From CAKZNE01 sp040222435 (GTDB lineage Bacteria > Bacteroidota > Bacteroidia > Flavobacteriales > Schleiferiaceae): 64,000 nt of DNA. How positions within the stretch are numbered: position 1 is the first letter of the stretch; each line of letters begins with the position of its first letter. The translations under genes and the position numbers were made by a program. Under the pieces are notes generated by a model. That model ran no database searches, had not been told where the DNA came from, and saw only the letters and a list, made by a program, of their open reading frames with translations. This document shows positions 7,725-14,576 of this stretch, piece by piece. Where the stretch lies: positions 3,410,001 through 3,474,000 of the forward strand of contig OZ243107.1 of the NCBI GenBank assembly GCA_965212245.1, in the 5' to 3' direction.

Positions 7725-8264
7725 ATGATCAAGAAACTACTCTTACATATCATATGTATTCTAACCTCGGCAACCCTCCTTGGACAAAGTAATGACCAGA
7801 ATCAAGTTCCTTTCGCCATCTTCAACAGGAGCTACAACAATGAAGATATCGGTGCAAGAATCTTTATTGACGGTGAACTCATATTTGTAGCCAATTCAAT
7901 TAATGAAACCTTTGATATGAGGAGGCAATATGTGACCGACTTAGACACAGGATTTCACACAATTCAGGTATTAGCATTAGAATCTGACTTTCAAACGGTT
8001 GACACTGTCAGAGTTTTCACCCCGTCTTCCTTACACCGACTTTGGATTGACTATCGACATATCCCAGACCCGAAGACCCAATTCGAATACCTTTTGAAGT
8101 CCAAATTCCAGAAAGAGATGAAATTCAATAATGCGGAACCAAAGGATTCGACAAGGATTTACGAACAGGTGCGACTACAACTGATTGAGGACAAGAGATA
8201 TTTGATAAAAGATCCCATTGAACCAAGCTTCAAAATAAGATGGGTTTACCCGATTGAAGAATGA
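7725..8264 (+). CDS. Unknown secreted protein (cassette-borne)
   Basis: From the ATG at 7725 the 179-residue product starts with a signal peptide (MIKKLLLHIICILTSATLLGQ), so it is exported. The mature part is rich in beta-strand patterns (GARIFIDGELIFVAN, GFHTIQVLALES), resembling a small beta-sandwich of the PEGA kind, followed by a charged helical C-terminus. I recognise no catalytic motif. Alternative in-frame starts at 7704 (ATG) and 7695 (TTG, inside the GTT junction) give a longer N-terminus that would mask the signal peptide. It follows the junction GTTGGCGGG by only 28 nt and ends 17 bp before CCCGCCAAC of hairpin C, with no evident promoter of its own. Confidence 0.7.
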   Translation: MIKKLLLHIICILTSATLLGQSNDQNQVPFAIFNRSYNNEDIGARIFIDGELIFVANSINETFDMRRQYVTDLDTGFHTIQVLALESDFQTVDTVRVFTPSSLHRLWIDYRHIPDPKTQFEYLLKSKFQKEMKFNNAEPKDSTRIYEQVRLQLIEDKRYLIKDPIEPSFKIRWVYPIEE

Positions 8265-8281
8265 AAAATAAAAAAGTACGA

Positions 8282-8410
8282 CCCGCCAACACAAATAAAC
8301 GCAAGTCGGCTTTAATCCCGATCCGGTTGGGCGTTTACGGTTGACAGAGAAACCTTTCGTTTCTTTACAAAACCACGGACGAAGCCGACCTGCGTTTATT
8401 CAGAACCGTT
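8282..8410 (+). other. attC-like hairpin C
   Basis: Left arm CCCGCCAAC then AAATAAACGCAAGTCGGCTT (8293-8312); right arm AAGCCGACCTGCGTTTATTC (8382-8401), followed by AGAACCGTT. The 20-bp arms pair with two mismatches and are separated by about 69 bp. From GCCAAC to GTT it is 126 bp, matching hairpin B in size. The opening CCCGCCAAC is the exact reverse complement of the GTTGGCGGG that begins this unit at 7694, as expected for an integron cassette whose two ends meet in the circular form. Confidence 0.75.
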
Positions 8411-8431
8411 GTGCTCCGTTTAAAACAGACG

Positions 8432-8929
8432 ATGAACTGGAATCAATTAAAGAGTAAAATTTATGTTTGGGACGGTGGTTGGTTGGACATATATGTTCAT
8501 AATATAACACGAACTGATTGGCAAAAGTGGGTTCAGTATGTAAATCAGAACTATAGAATTGACTGGTATAATGGAAGAACTGAAAGAGATGAAACCAAAA
8601 TCGACTTTTCAGTGATTGAAGACTTTTGGGACGGAAATCCTGACCTGACTTCAACTGCAAAAATCTTCATTGATAATATCCAAGTTAATGCTCACTTTTT
8701 TGATGACACTGAAATTGAAAACGATATTGACCCAAGAGAATTTAAAACCATTGAGGACCACAATAAACTGATTGACTATTTGAAAGACCTTTCAGAAACA
8801 TTGGACAGAGAAGTAACATTAACTCCTGAGAATTGTCCAGAGATTATCCTGATGAAAATAAACGGAAATTCAATCGAAATTAGGACAGATACTGAAACTG
8901 AAAAATGGCCGATAAGAATTAAAAAATAA
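8432..8929 (+). CDS. Unknown cytoplasmic protein (cassette-borne)
   Basis: A 165-residue protein starting MNWNQLKSKIYVWDGGWLD. It is acidic and aromatic-rich, with no signal peptide, membrane segment or metal motif. Stretches such as WDGGWLDIYV, IDWYNG and NAHFFDDTEIENDIDPREF suggest a compact alpha/beta fold of the kind seen in small immunity-like proteins, but I cannot assign a family. I use the ATG at 8432, 21 nt after the GTT of hairpin C, as in the 621-residue gene; a GTG at 8411 would begin inside the hairpin junction. No promoter is evident. The unit ends in TTTGCCAAC at 8935-8943. Confidence 0.7.
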   Translation: MNWNQLKSKIYVWDGGWLDIYVHNITRTDWQKWVQYVNQNYRIDWYNGRTERDETKIDFSVIEDFWDGNPDLTSTAKIFIDNIQVNAHFFDDTEIENDIDPREFKTIEDHNKLIDYLKDLSETLDREVTLTPENCPEIILMKINGNSIEIRTDTETEKWPIRIKK

Positions 8930-8936
8930 AAACATT

Positions 8937-9175
8937 TGCCAACAAAGCATCCCATGTAAAGCAGTCTCCCCCCTGGTTAGCGCGCAGCTATTTGCTGCAA
9001 ATTCCTATCTTGGTTTTTCAAAACCTGCTTACCGCTCTAATTAAATGGTATATGCTTCCGTCTCCTTTTACAACTCCTTTACCTATACATGAAGGGCCAC
9101 ATAAAGCCCATGATAAATGCCTTACATGAATAATTGTACAGGCGATGTAAGGATGTATATCGTTATATGGTAGTT
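8937..9175 (+). other. Composite hairpin element D (left arm plus 207-bp repeat)
   Basis: The element opens with GCCAACAAAGCATCCCATG (8938-8956) and closes with GTT at 9173-9175 like the other elements. Most of it is repeat copy 2, and I cannot pair the left arm convincingly with the right end. It looks like a chimera in which the right arm of one hairpin was replaced by the repeat. In agreement, the preceding unit starts GTTGTGC but ends GCCAAC, so its ends match over four bases only. Confidence 0.5.
8969..9175 (+). repeat. 207-bp direct repeat, copy 2
   Basis: Second copy of the repeat at 7490-7696, same length, about 95% identical by eye. Both copies stop at the same GTT, after which the sequences diverge completely (GGCGGGC versus ACCTGCA). 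No ORF of note. Confidence 0.85.
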
Positions 9176-9230
9176 ACCTGCAACCAGAAAACCCGTCCAA
9201 ATGGAGCAACACAAAAATCAATCAACCCTT

Positions 9231-9246
9231 TTTGTCATTTGACAAA
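9231..9246 (+). promoter_or_regulatory. 7-2-7 operator upstream of the Crp/Fnr-like gene
   Basis: Perfect inverted repeat TTTGTCA-TT-TGACAAA. Its end is 21 bp before the promoter-like AATCTTTG (9268-9275). With transcription starting about 5 nt after that box, the operator centre is near -41.5, the usual position for Crp/Fnr-type activation. The same layout precedes the dehydrogenase gene. Confidence 0.7.
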
Positions 9247-9280
9247 TTCCGAATAAAATGCAATGACAATCTTTGTGACT

Positions 9281-9847
9281 ATGGACAAATTAATAAGCTA
9301 TCTGTTGGAATTTGGGCAGCTAAATCAACAGCAAATTGACCTGATAAAGAGAAAAGCACAGGTATTGGATTTGAAAAAGGGCAATTACTTTTCCGAAGCA
9401 GGAAAAATACCAAAACAAGTAGCTTTTATTAAAGAAGGTATTTTACGGGTATGTTACTATAACAGCGCAGGGGATGAAATCACCAAATACTTTATTGATG
9501 AAAACAATTTTGCAGTGGACATAAACAGCTTCAATCAAAAAATCCCATCTTCGGAATATGTACAGGCTGTAACCGATTGTACACTACTTGTATTTTCTAC
9601 AGAATCACTCACCGATTTGTCATCCACTATCATTCAGTGGGACGGCATTATCAATAAAATAACCGAAAAAGCATTGGTTGAAAAGGTAAATAAACTAAGC
9701 CCCATGTTAGCCGAAGATGCCAAAACAAGGTATCTTAGTTTTTTAGAAAAGTTTCCGAATTTAGCCAACAGAATCCCGCTTTCCTATCTCTCTTCTTATT
9801 TAGGAATCACGCAATCATCATTAAGCAGGATTCGAAAAAGCATCTGA
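9281..9847 (+). CDS. Crp/Fnr family transcriptional regulator
   Basis: From the ATG at 9281 it is 188 residues (MDKLISYLLEFG), typical for the short Bacteroidota Crp/Fnr-like regulators. Residues about 20-120 form the cyclic-nucleotide-binding-like beta roll (LDLKKGNYFSEAGKIPKQVAFIKEGILRV split by turns), then a dimer helix, then a C-terminal helix-turn-helix (IPLSYLSSYLGITQSSLSRIRK). It probably binds a small ligand or senses redox; no cysteine cluster for an iron-sulfur centre is seen. An upstream in-frame start at 9263 lies inside the predicted promoter, so 9281 is preferred, possibly as a leaderless message. It probably controls itself and the dehydrogenase at 9996 through matching operators. 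Confidence 0.85.
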   Translation: MDKLISYLLEFGQLNQQQIDLIKRKAQVLDLKKGNYFSEAGKIPKQVAFIKEGILRVCYYNSAGDEITKYFIDENNFAVDINSFNQKIPSSEYVQAVTDCTLLVFSTESLTDLSSTIIQWDGIINKITEKALVEKVNKLSPMLAEDAKTRYLSFLEKFPNLANRIPLSYLSSYLGITQSSLSRIRKSI

Positions 9848-9920
9848 AATGAGCACCAAACGCTTTCGGGGCGAATTCCATGTAACCTTTAAAATCAATT
9901 AAATATACGTGAATTCATTA

Positions 9921-9936
9921 TTTGCCAAATGGCAAA
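9921..9936 (+). promoter_or_regulatory. 7-2-7 operator upstream of the SDR gene
   Basis: Perfect inverted repeat TTTGCCA-AA-TGGCAAA, differing from the site at 9231 only in the fifth symmetric position and in the spacer. The gap to the promoter-like GAACTTTG (9958-9965) is 21 bp, exactly as in the regulator's own promoter. Confidence 0.7.
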
Positions 9937-9995
9937 AGTTTTTGCTTTTGACGTGCTGAACTTTGCTTCATCATTTAAACAAAAAGCAAAAAATT

Positions 9996-10913
9996 ATGGA
10001 TTCAATAATTATTACAGGAGCCACCAGTGGAATTGGTTTTGAGTGTGCTTTACAAATGGCTCAAATTGCCAAAAATGAACAAATTATTATCCCAGCCAGA
10101 AATATTAAAGCAGGAAAAGAAGTACTAGAAAAAATAAAGGCTAAAACAGGTCATAAAAACCTGAAATGCCTGGAATTGGATTTGGCTTCATTAGCGTCTG
10201 TAAGAAGGTTCTCTGAATCATTTGCCAAAGAAAAAAACAACTCCATTTCTATTCTTATAAACAATGCAGGAGTACAGAATATTGGCGAAACACAATTTAC
10301 GGCAGACGGATTTGAACAGACCTTTGGTGTAAATCATCTCGGGCCGTTTGCCCTGACAATACAATTACTGCCTTTTATGAAAAATGAAGGACACATAACC
10401 TTCACATCCAGCGAGACTCACGACCCTGCATTAAACACGCCCATAGAACCGCCAATTTACACAAGCACTCAGGAACTTGCTTTCCCAAAAGAAACTTCCG
10501 AAAAACCCAACCTTGTTGGGCAAAGAAGGTATTCTACATCAAAATTGTGTAACATAATGATCACTTATGAATTACAAGAGCGATTGAAAAATACAAACAT
10601 TAGGGTAAATGCCTATGACCCAGGGATGACACCAGGGACAGGACTTGCCAAAACTTATTCACCTGTTATGCGGTTTTTATGGAAAAACGTATTCCCTGCT
10701 TTGACCCTATTAAAAAGTAATATACATACACCAGCTCAAGCCGGAAGAAATTTAGCAAGCCTTGCCTATTCTGAAAAGTACAAAGACTTAAAGGGAATTT
10801 ATTTCTCGGACGGCAAAGTGGTTAAAACATCTGTTGATTCTTATAACAAGGATTTTCAAAGAGACCTGTGGAGTGGCAGCCTTGAACTTACAAAAACCAC
10901 ATTTGCAGAATAA
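9996..10913 (+). CDS. Short-chain dehydrogenase/reductase (SDR) family oxidoreductase
   Basis: A 305-residue cytoplasmic NAD(P)-dependent oxidoreductase of the retinol-dehydrogenase-like type. It starts MDSIIITGATSGIGFECA with the TGxxxGIG cofactor motif at residues 7-14, then LINNAGV (NNAG motif), and the catalytic Ser in FTSSETH with Tyr and Lys in YSTSKLCN (YxxxK). The substrate is unknown. The ATG at 9996 is used; the longer frame begins with TTG at 9963 inside the promoter. It follows the Crp/Fnr-like gene after 148 bp and has its own operator and promoter, so the two probably form a small regulon carried as one unit of the island. Confidence 0.9.
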   Translation: MDSIIITGATSGIGFECALQMAQIAKNEQIIIPARNIKAGKEVLEKIKAKTGHKNLKCLELDLASLASVRRFSESFAKEKNNSISILINNAGVQNIGETQFTADGFEQTFGVNHLGPFALTIQLLPFMKNEGHITFTSSETHDPALNTPIEPPIYTSTQELAFPKETSEKPNLVGQRRYSTSKLCNIMITYELQERLKNTNIRVNAYDPGMTPGTGLAKTYSPVMRFLWKNVFPALTLLKSNIHTPAQAGRNLASLAYSEKYKDLKGIYFSDGKVVKTSVDSYNKDFQRDLWSGSLELTKTTFAE

Positions 10914-10942
10914 CCCAAAAGAAACTTCTGAAAAATGGCAGC

Positions 10943-10977
10943 AGGTAACAAAGTCATAAAGGGGCTTCTTCGTTACC
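10943..10977 (+). other. Short hairpin E closing the regulator/SDR unit
   Basis: Stem AGGTAACAAAG with CTTCGTTACCT (11 bp, one mismatch) around a 13-nt loop. It opens with GCAGGTAAC, the exact reverse complement of the GTTACCTGC that starts this unit at 9173, and closes with GTTACCT. It is much shorter than hairpins B and C. Confidence 0.6.
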
Positions 10978-11149
10978 TATGGCTCCCCCCCTAAGCGTAG
11001 CGTCCGCTGCGCTTGTTTATCACTCCATAACCAGCTATACCCAGGTCAACGGACCATGGAGCCGACCCCATAAATAAGGATTTCAACCAAGCTAATCGGT
11101 ACGGGAGCGGAATTGGGTATGAATACAAACCAGAAAATTAAACCGTAGG

Positions 11150-12475
11150 TTACAATCTTATGGTATCGTACTTCCCTTCCTGAATTATTTTATAGATCAG
11201 GCCGTTGGTAGTGATGCTGCTCTGTAGCTGCCGTACGTAGTTTTTGATGTCTTCCGAATGACGGATCTCATTGTCGTGCGGAATAAAACCAATACCGGCA
11301 AAGCGTCCATTCTCTACATAGGCAAAGCCATCTTCCTCCCGGTTGCGGCCTTCCGTCTTTATAATCAGGCAGTCTTCACCACCCTGCAGATCCGCCAGCA
11401 TTTTTTCAAAATTGGCCTGGTGCTCCTCAGGGCTGAGCGAATCTTTAAGATAACTCTCCGGGAATCCGCAACGGGAAGGATTGAGTTGAAACTCCTGCAC
11501 CAGTTCATACATGCGGTTAAGCGCTTCGTTATGGGAAAAATATTCTTCCAGGTAACCCTTTTGGGAGGTGATGCGGTTAATACCCAATGACCAGTATCCC
11601 TGCTGACCCTGGAAGGCAAAAATGCCAAAGCGTTTCTTGGGGTTCTTTTGCGCCAGGTTGTATTTAGGCCAGTGGTGGCGTATTTCATGATCTTCCAGAA
11701 GAATAGCCAGCAGTTCACTGCCCGTGCTTTCATAGTCGATGTGAAAGATCTCCCGTTTAAAAGCCTGACTGCGTTTGGTTTCTTTATTGGTGATAAAATG
11801 GGAGGCCACCCGCTTGCGCAGATTCTTAGCCTTACCTATATAAATAGGTTTACCCTGCTGGTCCATAAAATAATATACACCCGGACTGCCGGGTAAGCCG
11901 TGGTATTCATCTGAAGGCAAATTGGAGGGCAGATTAAACTCCCCGGAATTCTTTTTCACCAGTTGTTGCCATTGTGCGTCTCCGTCTTTAGCCAGCAGCA
12001 GGTTCAGCAATTCCGCAGTAACCACGGCATCACCCCAGGCCCGGTGTGGTGCCTGATTGTTTAATTCAAAGTGTTTACATAAATTTTTGAGGGAATAGGA
12101 GCGCAAACCACCTTCTATTTTACGGGCATAGCGCACGGTACATAAACGCCTGGGGCGGTAAGTGATTCCACATTCCAGAAGAGCATTCTGCACAAAGGCA
12201 TAGTCAAAGTTCACATTGTGGGCTACAAACACATGATCGCTTAAAAACCGATGGATCTCTTCCGCCTTTTCTGAGAACAAGGGAGCATCCGCCACCATCT
12301 CCGGAGTAATGCCGGTAAGAGTTTGAATATTGAGGGGAATAGCTTGTTCCGGATTCAATAAGGTATCATAGCGGTCCACTACTTTTTGGCCATCGGTAAT
12401 GATGATGGCTATCTCCGTCATTCTATGCCCGGAAGCATGGCCTCCGGTGGTTTCAACATCAACTACTGCAAACAA
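11150..12475 (-). CDS. Exonuclease (DnaQ-like) fused to GIY-YIG nuclease domain
   Basis: A 441-residue DNA-repair-type protein. The N-terminal ~170 residues are a DEDDh 3'-5' exonuclease domain: DVETTG (ExoI), HNVNFDYAF (ExoII) and HRAWGDA (ExoIII), as in DNA polymerase III epsilon. Residues about 195-285 are a GIY-YIG nuclease domain like the N-terminus of UvrC (GVYYFMDQQGKPIYIGKAKNLRKRV). The C-terminal part lacks the UvrC RNase H-like region. This fusion is known in bacteria and probably acts in excision repair or processing. The start is a TTG at 12475 (LFAVVDVETTGG), directly abutting the U-tract of the upstream gene's terminator; there is no ATG between them. Confidence 0.87.
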   Translation of the reverse strand: MFAVVDVETTGGHASGHRMTEIAIIITDGQKVVDRYDTLLNPEQAIPLNIQTLTGITPEMVADAPLFSEKAEEIHRFLSDHVFVAHNVNFDYAFVQNALLECGITYRPRRLCTVRYARKIEGGLRSYSLKNLCKHFELNNQAPHRAWGDAVVTAELLNLLLAKDGDAQWQQLVKKNSGEFNLPSNLPSDEYHGLPGSPGVYYFMDQQGKPIYIGKAKNLRKRVASHFITNKETKRSQAFKREIFHIDYESTGSELLAILLEDHEIRHHWPKYNLAQKNPKKRFGIFAFQGQQGYWSLGINRITSQKGYLEEYFSHNEALNRMYELVQEFQLNPSRCGFPESYLKDSLSPEEHQANFEKMLADLQGGEDCLIIKTEGRNREEDGFAYVENGRFAGIGFIPHDNEIRHSEDIKNYVRQLQSSITTNGLIYKIIQEGKYDTIRL

Positions 12476-12499
12476 AAAAAGGGGGTTTTTTAAACCCCC
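12474..12499 (-). terminator. Intrinsic terminator after the 128-aa gene
   Basis: In minus-strand orientation the stem GGGGGTTT/AAACCCCC (12481-12499, 3-nt loop) runs straight into TTTTTTT, which overlaps the TTG start of the exonuclease gene. Confidence 0.75.
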
Positions 12500-12529
12500 T
12501 AAAAGTACAAATTAATAGCTGATGTGTTC

Positions 12530-12916
12530 TTATTTTGCCAACTTGATCACTTCCGCTTCAATGTTTTTCTTTTCAAGAATTTCATTGGTATACTTCATGC
12601 TTCCGTAAGGCACAAAAATCCTGAAGTCTCCATTTTTCATACGGGCCAGGGTTGCCATTAATTTCCATTTCCCTACTACGTCCCTTTCTGCTTCATTGCG
12701 ATTGGCTATTTCAAAATAGTATTTACCCCCATTTTTGGTAGCCGTGATATCGGGGATAAAGCTTTTTTCCTCATCATCCATCATACGTAAAGCTGCCGGC
12801 TCTGTGTACCCCTCATGCCGTGCTTTGATTTCCTCAAATCCACGGTTGATCACAAAGCTTACTGCCTTCTCCATATCGCTTTGATATTTCCCTGTTTCCA
12901 CGTTTGCTTGTAACAT
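12530..12916 (-). CDS. Conserved hypothetical protein, possible PD-(D/E)xK-like fold
   Basis: A 128-residue soluble protein from the ATG at 12916. I cannot name the family. The segment FIPDITATKNGGKYYFEIAN (about residues 53-72) has the shape of a PD-(D/E)xK nuclease core: PD in one strand and E at the end of the next. The lysine expected two residues after E is an alanine; a K further on (VVGKWKL) might replace it. It is followed by a strong terminator and then by the exonuclease/GIY-YIG gene on the same strand, so a role near DNA repair is possible but unproven. Confidence 0.7.
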   Translation of the reverse strand: MLQANVETGKYQSDMEKAVSFVINRGFEEIKARHEGYTEPAALRMMDDEEKSFIPDITATKNGGKYYFEIANRNEAERDVVGKWKLMATLARMKNGDFRIFVPYGSMKYTNEILEKKNIEAEVIKLAK

Positions 12917-13005
12917 TATCTGTATTTACTGGTTATAATTATATAGCTTGCCTATCTAGTATAATAAGTCAATTTTTTGAGAAAACCAAATTAAGCAATT
13001 TATAA

Positions 13006-13803
13006 ATGCCTGAATTACCAGAAGTTGAAGTGATGCGCAGCTACTTTGAAGAGGCTGCAGGGAACCTTCAAATATCTGATGTTGAGTTTCTTGACCCACT
13101 CAACAAAGTGTACAAAAGCCCAAAACCGGAAATTTCAAAAAATCTTGTGGGGCAGCATTTTATTTCTACTCAGCGTATCGGTAAGTATCTTTTTGCCGGA
13201 CTGAGCAACGGTAAATGGCTGCATCTGCATTTTGGGATGACGGGTTCTTTACAGGTGTATACTGATGATTATAGCCTTCCCCAATATACCCGTATGGCCA
13301 TTCATTTTGAAGATGGCTCCCGTTTGGCTTTTATAGATTCCCGGAAATTCGGGCGGGTGGAGATCATCCATTCTTTAGACGATTACAGGGATAAGGGGAC
13401 GCTGGGCATCGATCTGCTGGAAATAAAACCGGATGATTTTGTGAAGGCTTTAGTCCACCGTAAGATTCCCATAAAAGCAGCTTTACTGGAACAAAAACAC
13501 TTTGCCGGCATTGGCAACTGGATTGCTGATGAAATGTTATTTGAAACCGGCATACATCCTGAAGAACCTTGTTATAAGCTTTCGGAAAAAGAACTTAAAG
13601 CACTTTTAAGCAGTGCGGTGGCTATTGTAAAGGTGGCTATCCGAAAGGATACGCATTATGGCGACTTTCCGGAAGATTTCTTTGTGAATTATCGCAAGAA
13701 AGGAGCTGTGCATCCCAACCACCCCCACTCTAAGGTGGAAAGTATGCGGGTGGGTGGTAGAGGAACATTTATAGTTCCTGAAAAACAAAAGCTAAAGAAG
13801 TAA
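13006..13803 (+). CDS. Fpg/Nei family DNA glycosylase lacking the zinc finger
   Basis: A 265-residue base-excision repair glycosylase/AP lyase that removes oxidised bases. It starts MPELPEVEVMRSYF: after removal of Met, Pro1 is the catalytic nucleophile and PELPEVE is the family signature. LHFGMTG (about residues 75-81), DSRKFGR and HFAGIGNWIADEML (helix-two-turn-helix) follow. The C-terminal region that normally holds a four-cysteine zinc finger reads HPNHPHSKVESM and GGRGTFIVPEKQ: the GGRGTF beta-hairpin is kept but the cysteines are gone, a zincless finger as in some eukaryotic and plant homologues. It faces yebC tail-to-tail with 5 bp between. Confidence 0.88.
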   Translation: MPELPEVEVMRSYFEEAAGNLQISDVEFLDPLNKVYKSPKPEISKNLVGQHFISTQRIGKYLFAGLSNGKWLHLHFGMTGSLQVYTDDYSLPQYTRMAIHFEDGSRLAFIDSRKFGRVEIIHSLDDYRDKGTLGIDLLEIKPDDFVKALVHRKIPIKAALLEQKHFAGIGNWIADEMLFETGIHPEEPCYKLSEKELKALLSSAVAIVKVAIRKDTHYGDFPEDFFVNYRKKGAVHPNHPHSKVESMRVGGRGTFIVPEKQKLKK

Positions 13804-13808
13804 AGAGT

Positions 13809-14519
13809 CTAGGCTATATTGGTATACACCGCCTGTACATCATCATCATCTTCAATCTTATCCATCATTTTATCAATATCCGCCATCTGCTCCTCTGTAA
13901 ATTCAACCGGAGAGGTAGGGAAACGTTGTAACGAGGCCTTTTTTATACCTATCTTCAATTCTTCCAAGGCACCGGACAAGCTTCCGAATTCAGTATAGTT
14001 GCCATATACATACACCATCCCTTCATCCTCATCAATTTCCTCCAGGCCGGCATCAATCAATTCCAGCTCCAGTTCTTCAACATCCATCCCTTCTGTTTTC
14101 TCAAATTCAAAAACAGCTTTCCGGTCAAACATAAACTCAAGTGAGCCGTTGGGCGCCAAACTACCACCGGATTTATTAAAATAGGATTTTACGTTGGCTA
14201 CGGTACGTGTCGTATTATCAGTAGCACATTCCACAAACACCAGAACCCCGTGCGGACCTTTTCCTTCATAAGAAACCTCAGCATAGTTCTCCGCATCACT
14301 GCTGGAAGCACGCTTAATAGCATTCTCAATATTGTCTTTAGGCATATTCTGCGCTTTGGCATTTTGAATAGCCGTGCGCAAAGCGGGATTCATATCAGGG
14401 TCTTGTCCGCCCTCTTTGGCTGCCATGGTAATGGCTTTAGCTAAACGCGGAAATATGCGGGACATTTTGTCCCATCTTTTTTCTTTGGCAGCTCTGCGGT
14501 ATTCAAACGCTCTTCCCAT
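13809..14519 (-). CDS. YebC/PmpR family regulatory protein
   Basis: A 236-residue cytoplasmic protein with the complete YebC signature: MGRAFEYRRAAKEKRWDKM at the start, PKDNIENAIKRA near residue 80, and a C-terminal acidic domain (TEEQMADIDKMMDKIEDDDD). Members act as DNA-binding regulators or, as shown for relatives, help ribosomes through difficult sequences such as proline runs. A minus-strand promoter-like TAAATTCG lies about 20 bp upstream of the start. Confidence 0.93.
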   Translation of the reverse strand: MGRAFEYRRAAKEKRWDKMSRIFPRLAKAITMAAKEGGQDPDMNPALRTAIQNAKAQNMPKDNIENAIKRASSSDAENYAEVSYEGKGPHGVLVFVECATDNTTRTVANVKSYFNKSGGSLAPNGSLEFMFDRKAVFEFEKTEGMDVEELELELIDAGLEEIDEDEGMVYVYGNYTEFGSLSGALEELKIGIKKASLQRFPTSPVEFTEEQMADIDKMMDKIEDDDDVQAVYTNIA

Positions 14520-14576
14520 AAAACAAGTGGTATTTAAGACGCGAATTTAAGATAAGCGGCCAATTCATCAAAAGCC

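Noticed and set aside
7490..9175. Insertion sequence or composite transposon bounded by the 207-bp repeats
   Set aside because: The repeats contain no transposase ORF and no terminal inverted repeats or target-site duplications that I can see.
4971..10949. Classical class 1-type integron with attI and intI
   Set aside because: No tyrosine recombinase gene or attI-like site in the window, and the cores GTTGGC, GTTGTG and GTTACC do not fit GTTRRRY; only the attC-like logic is claimed.
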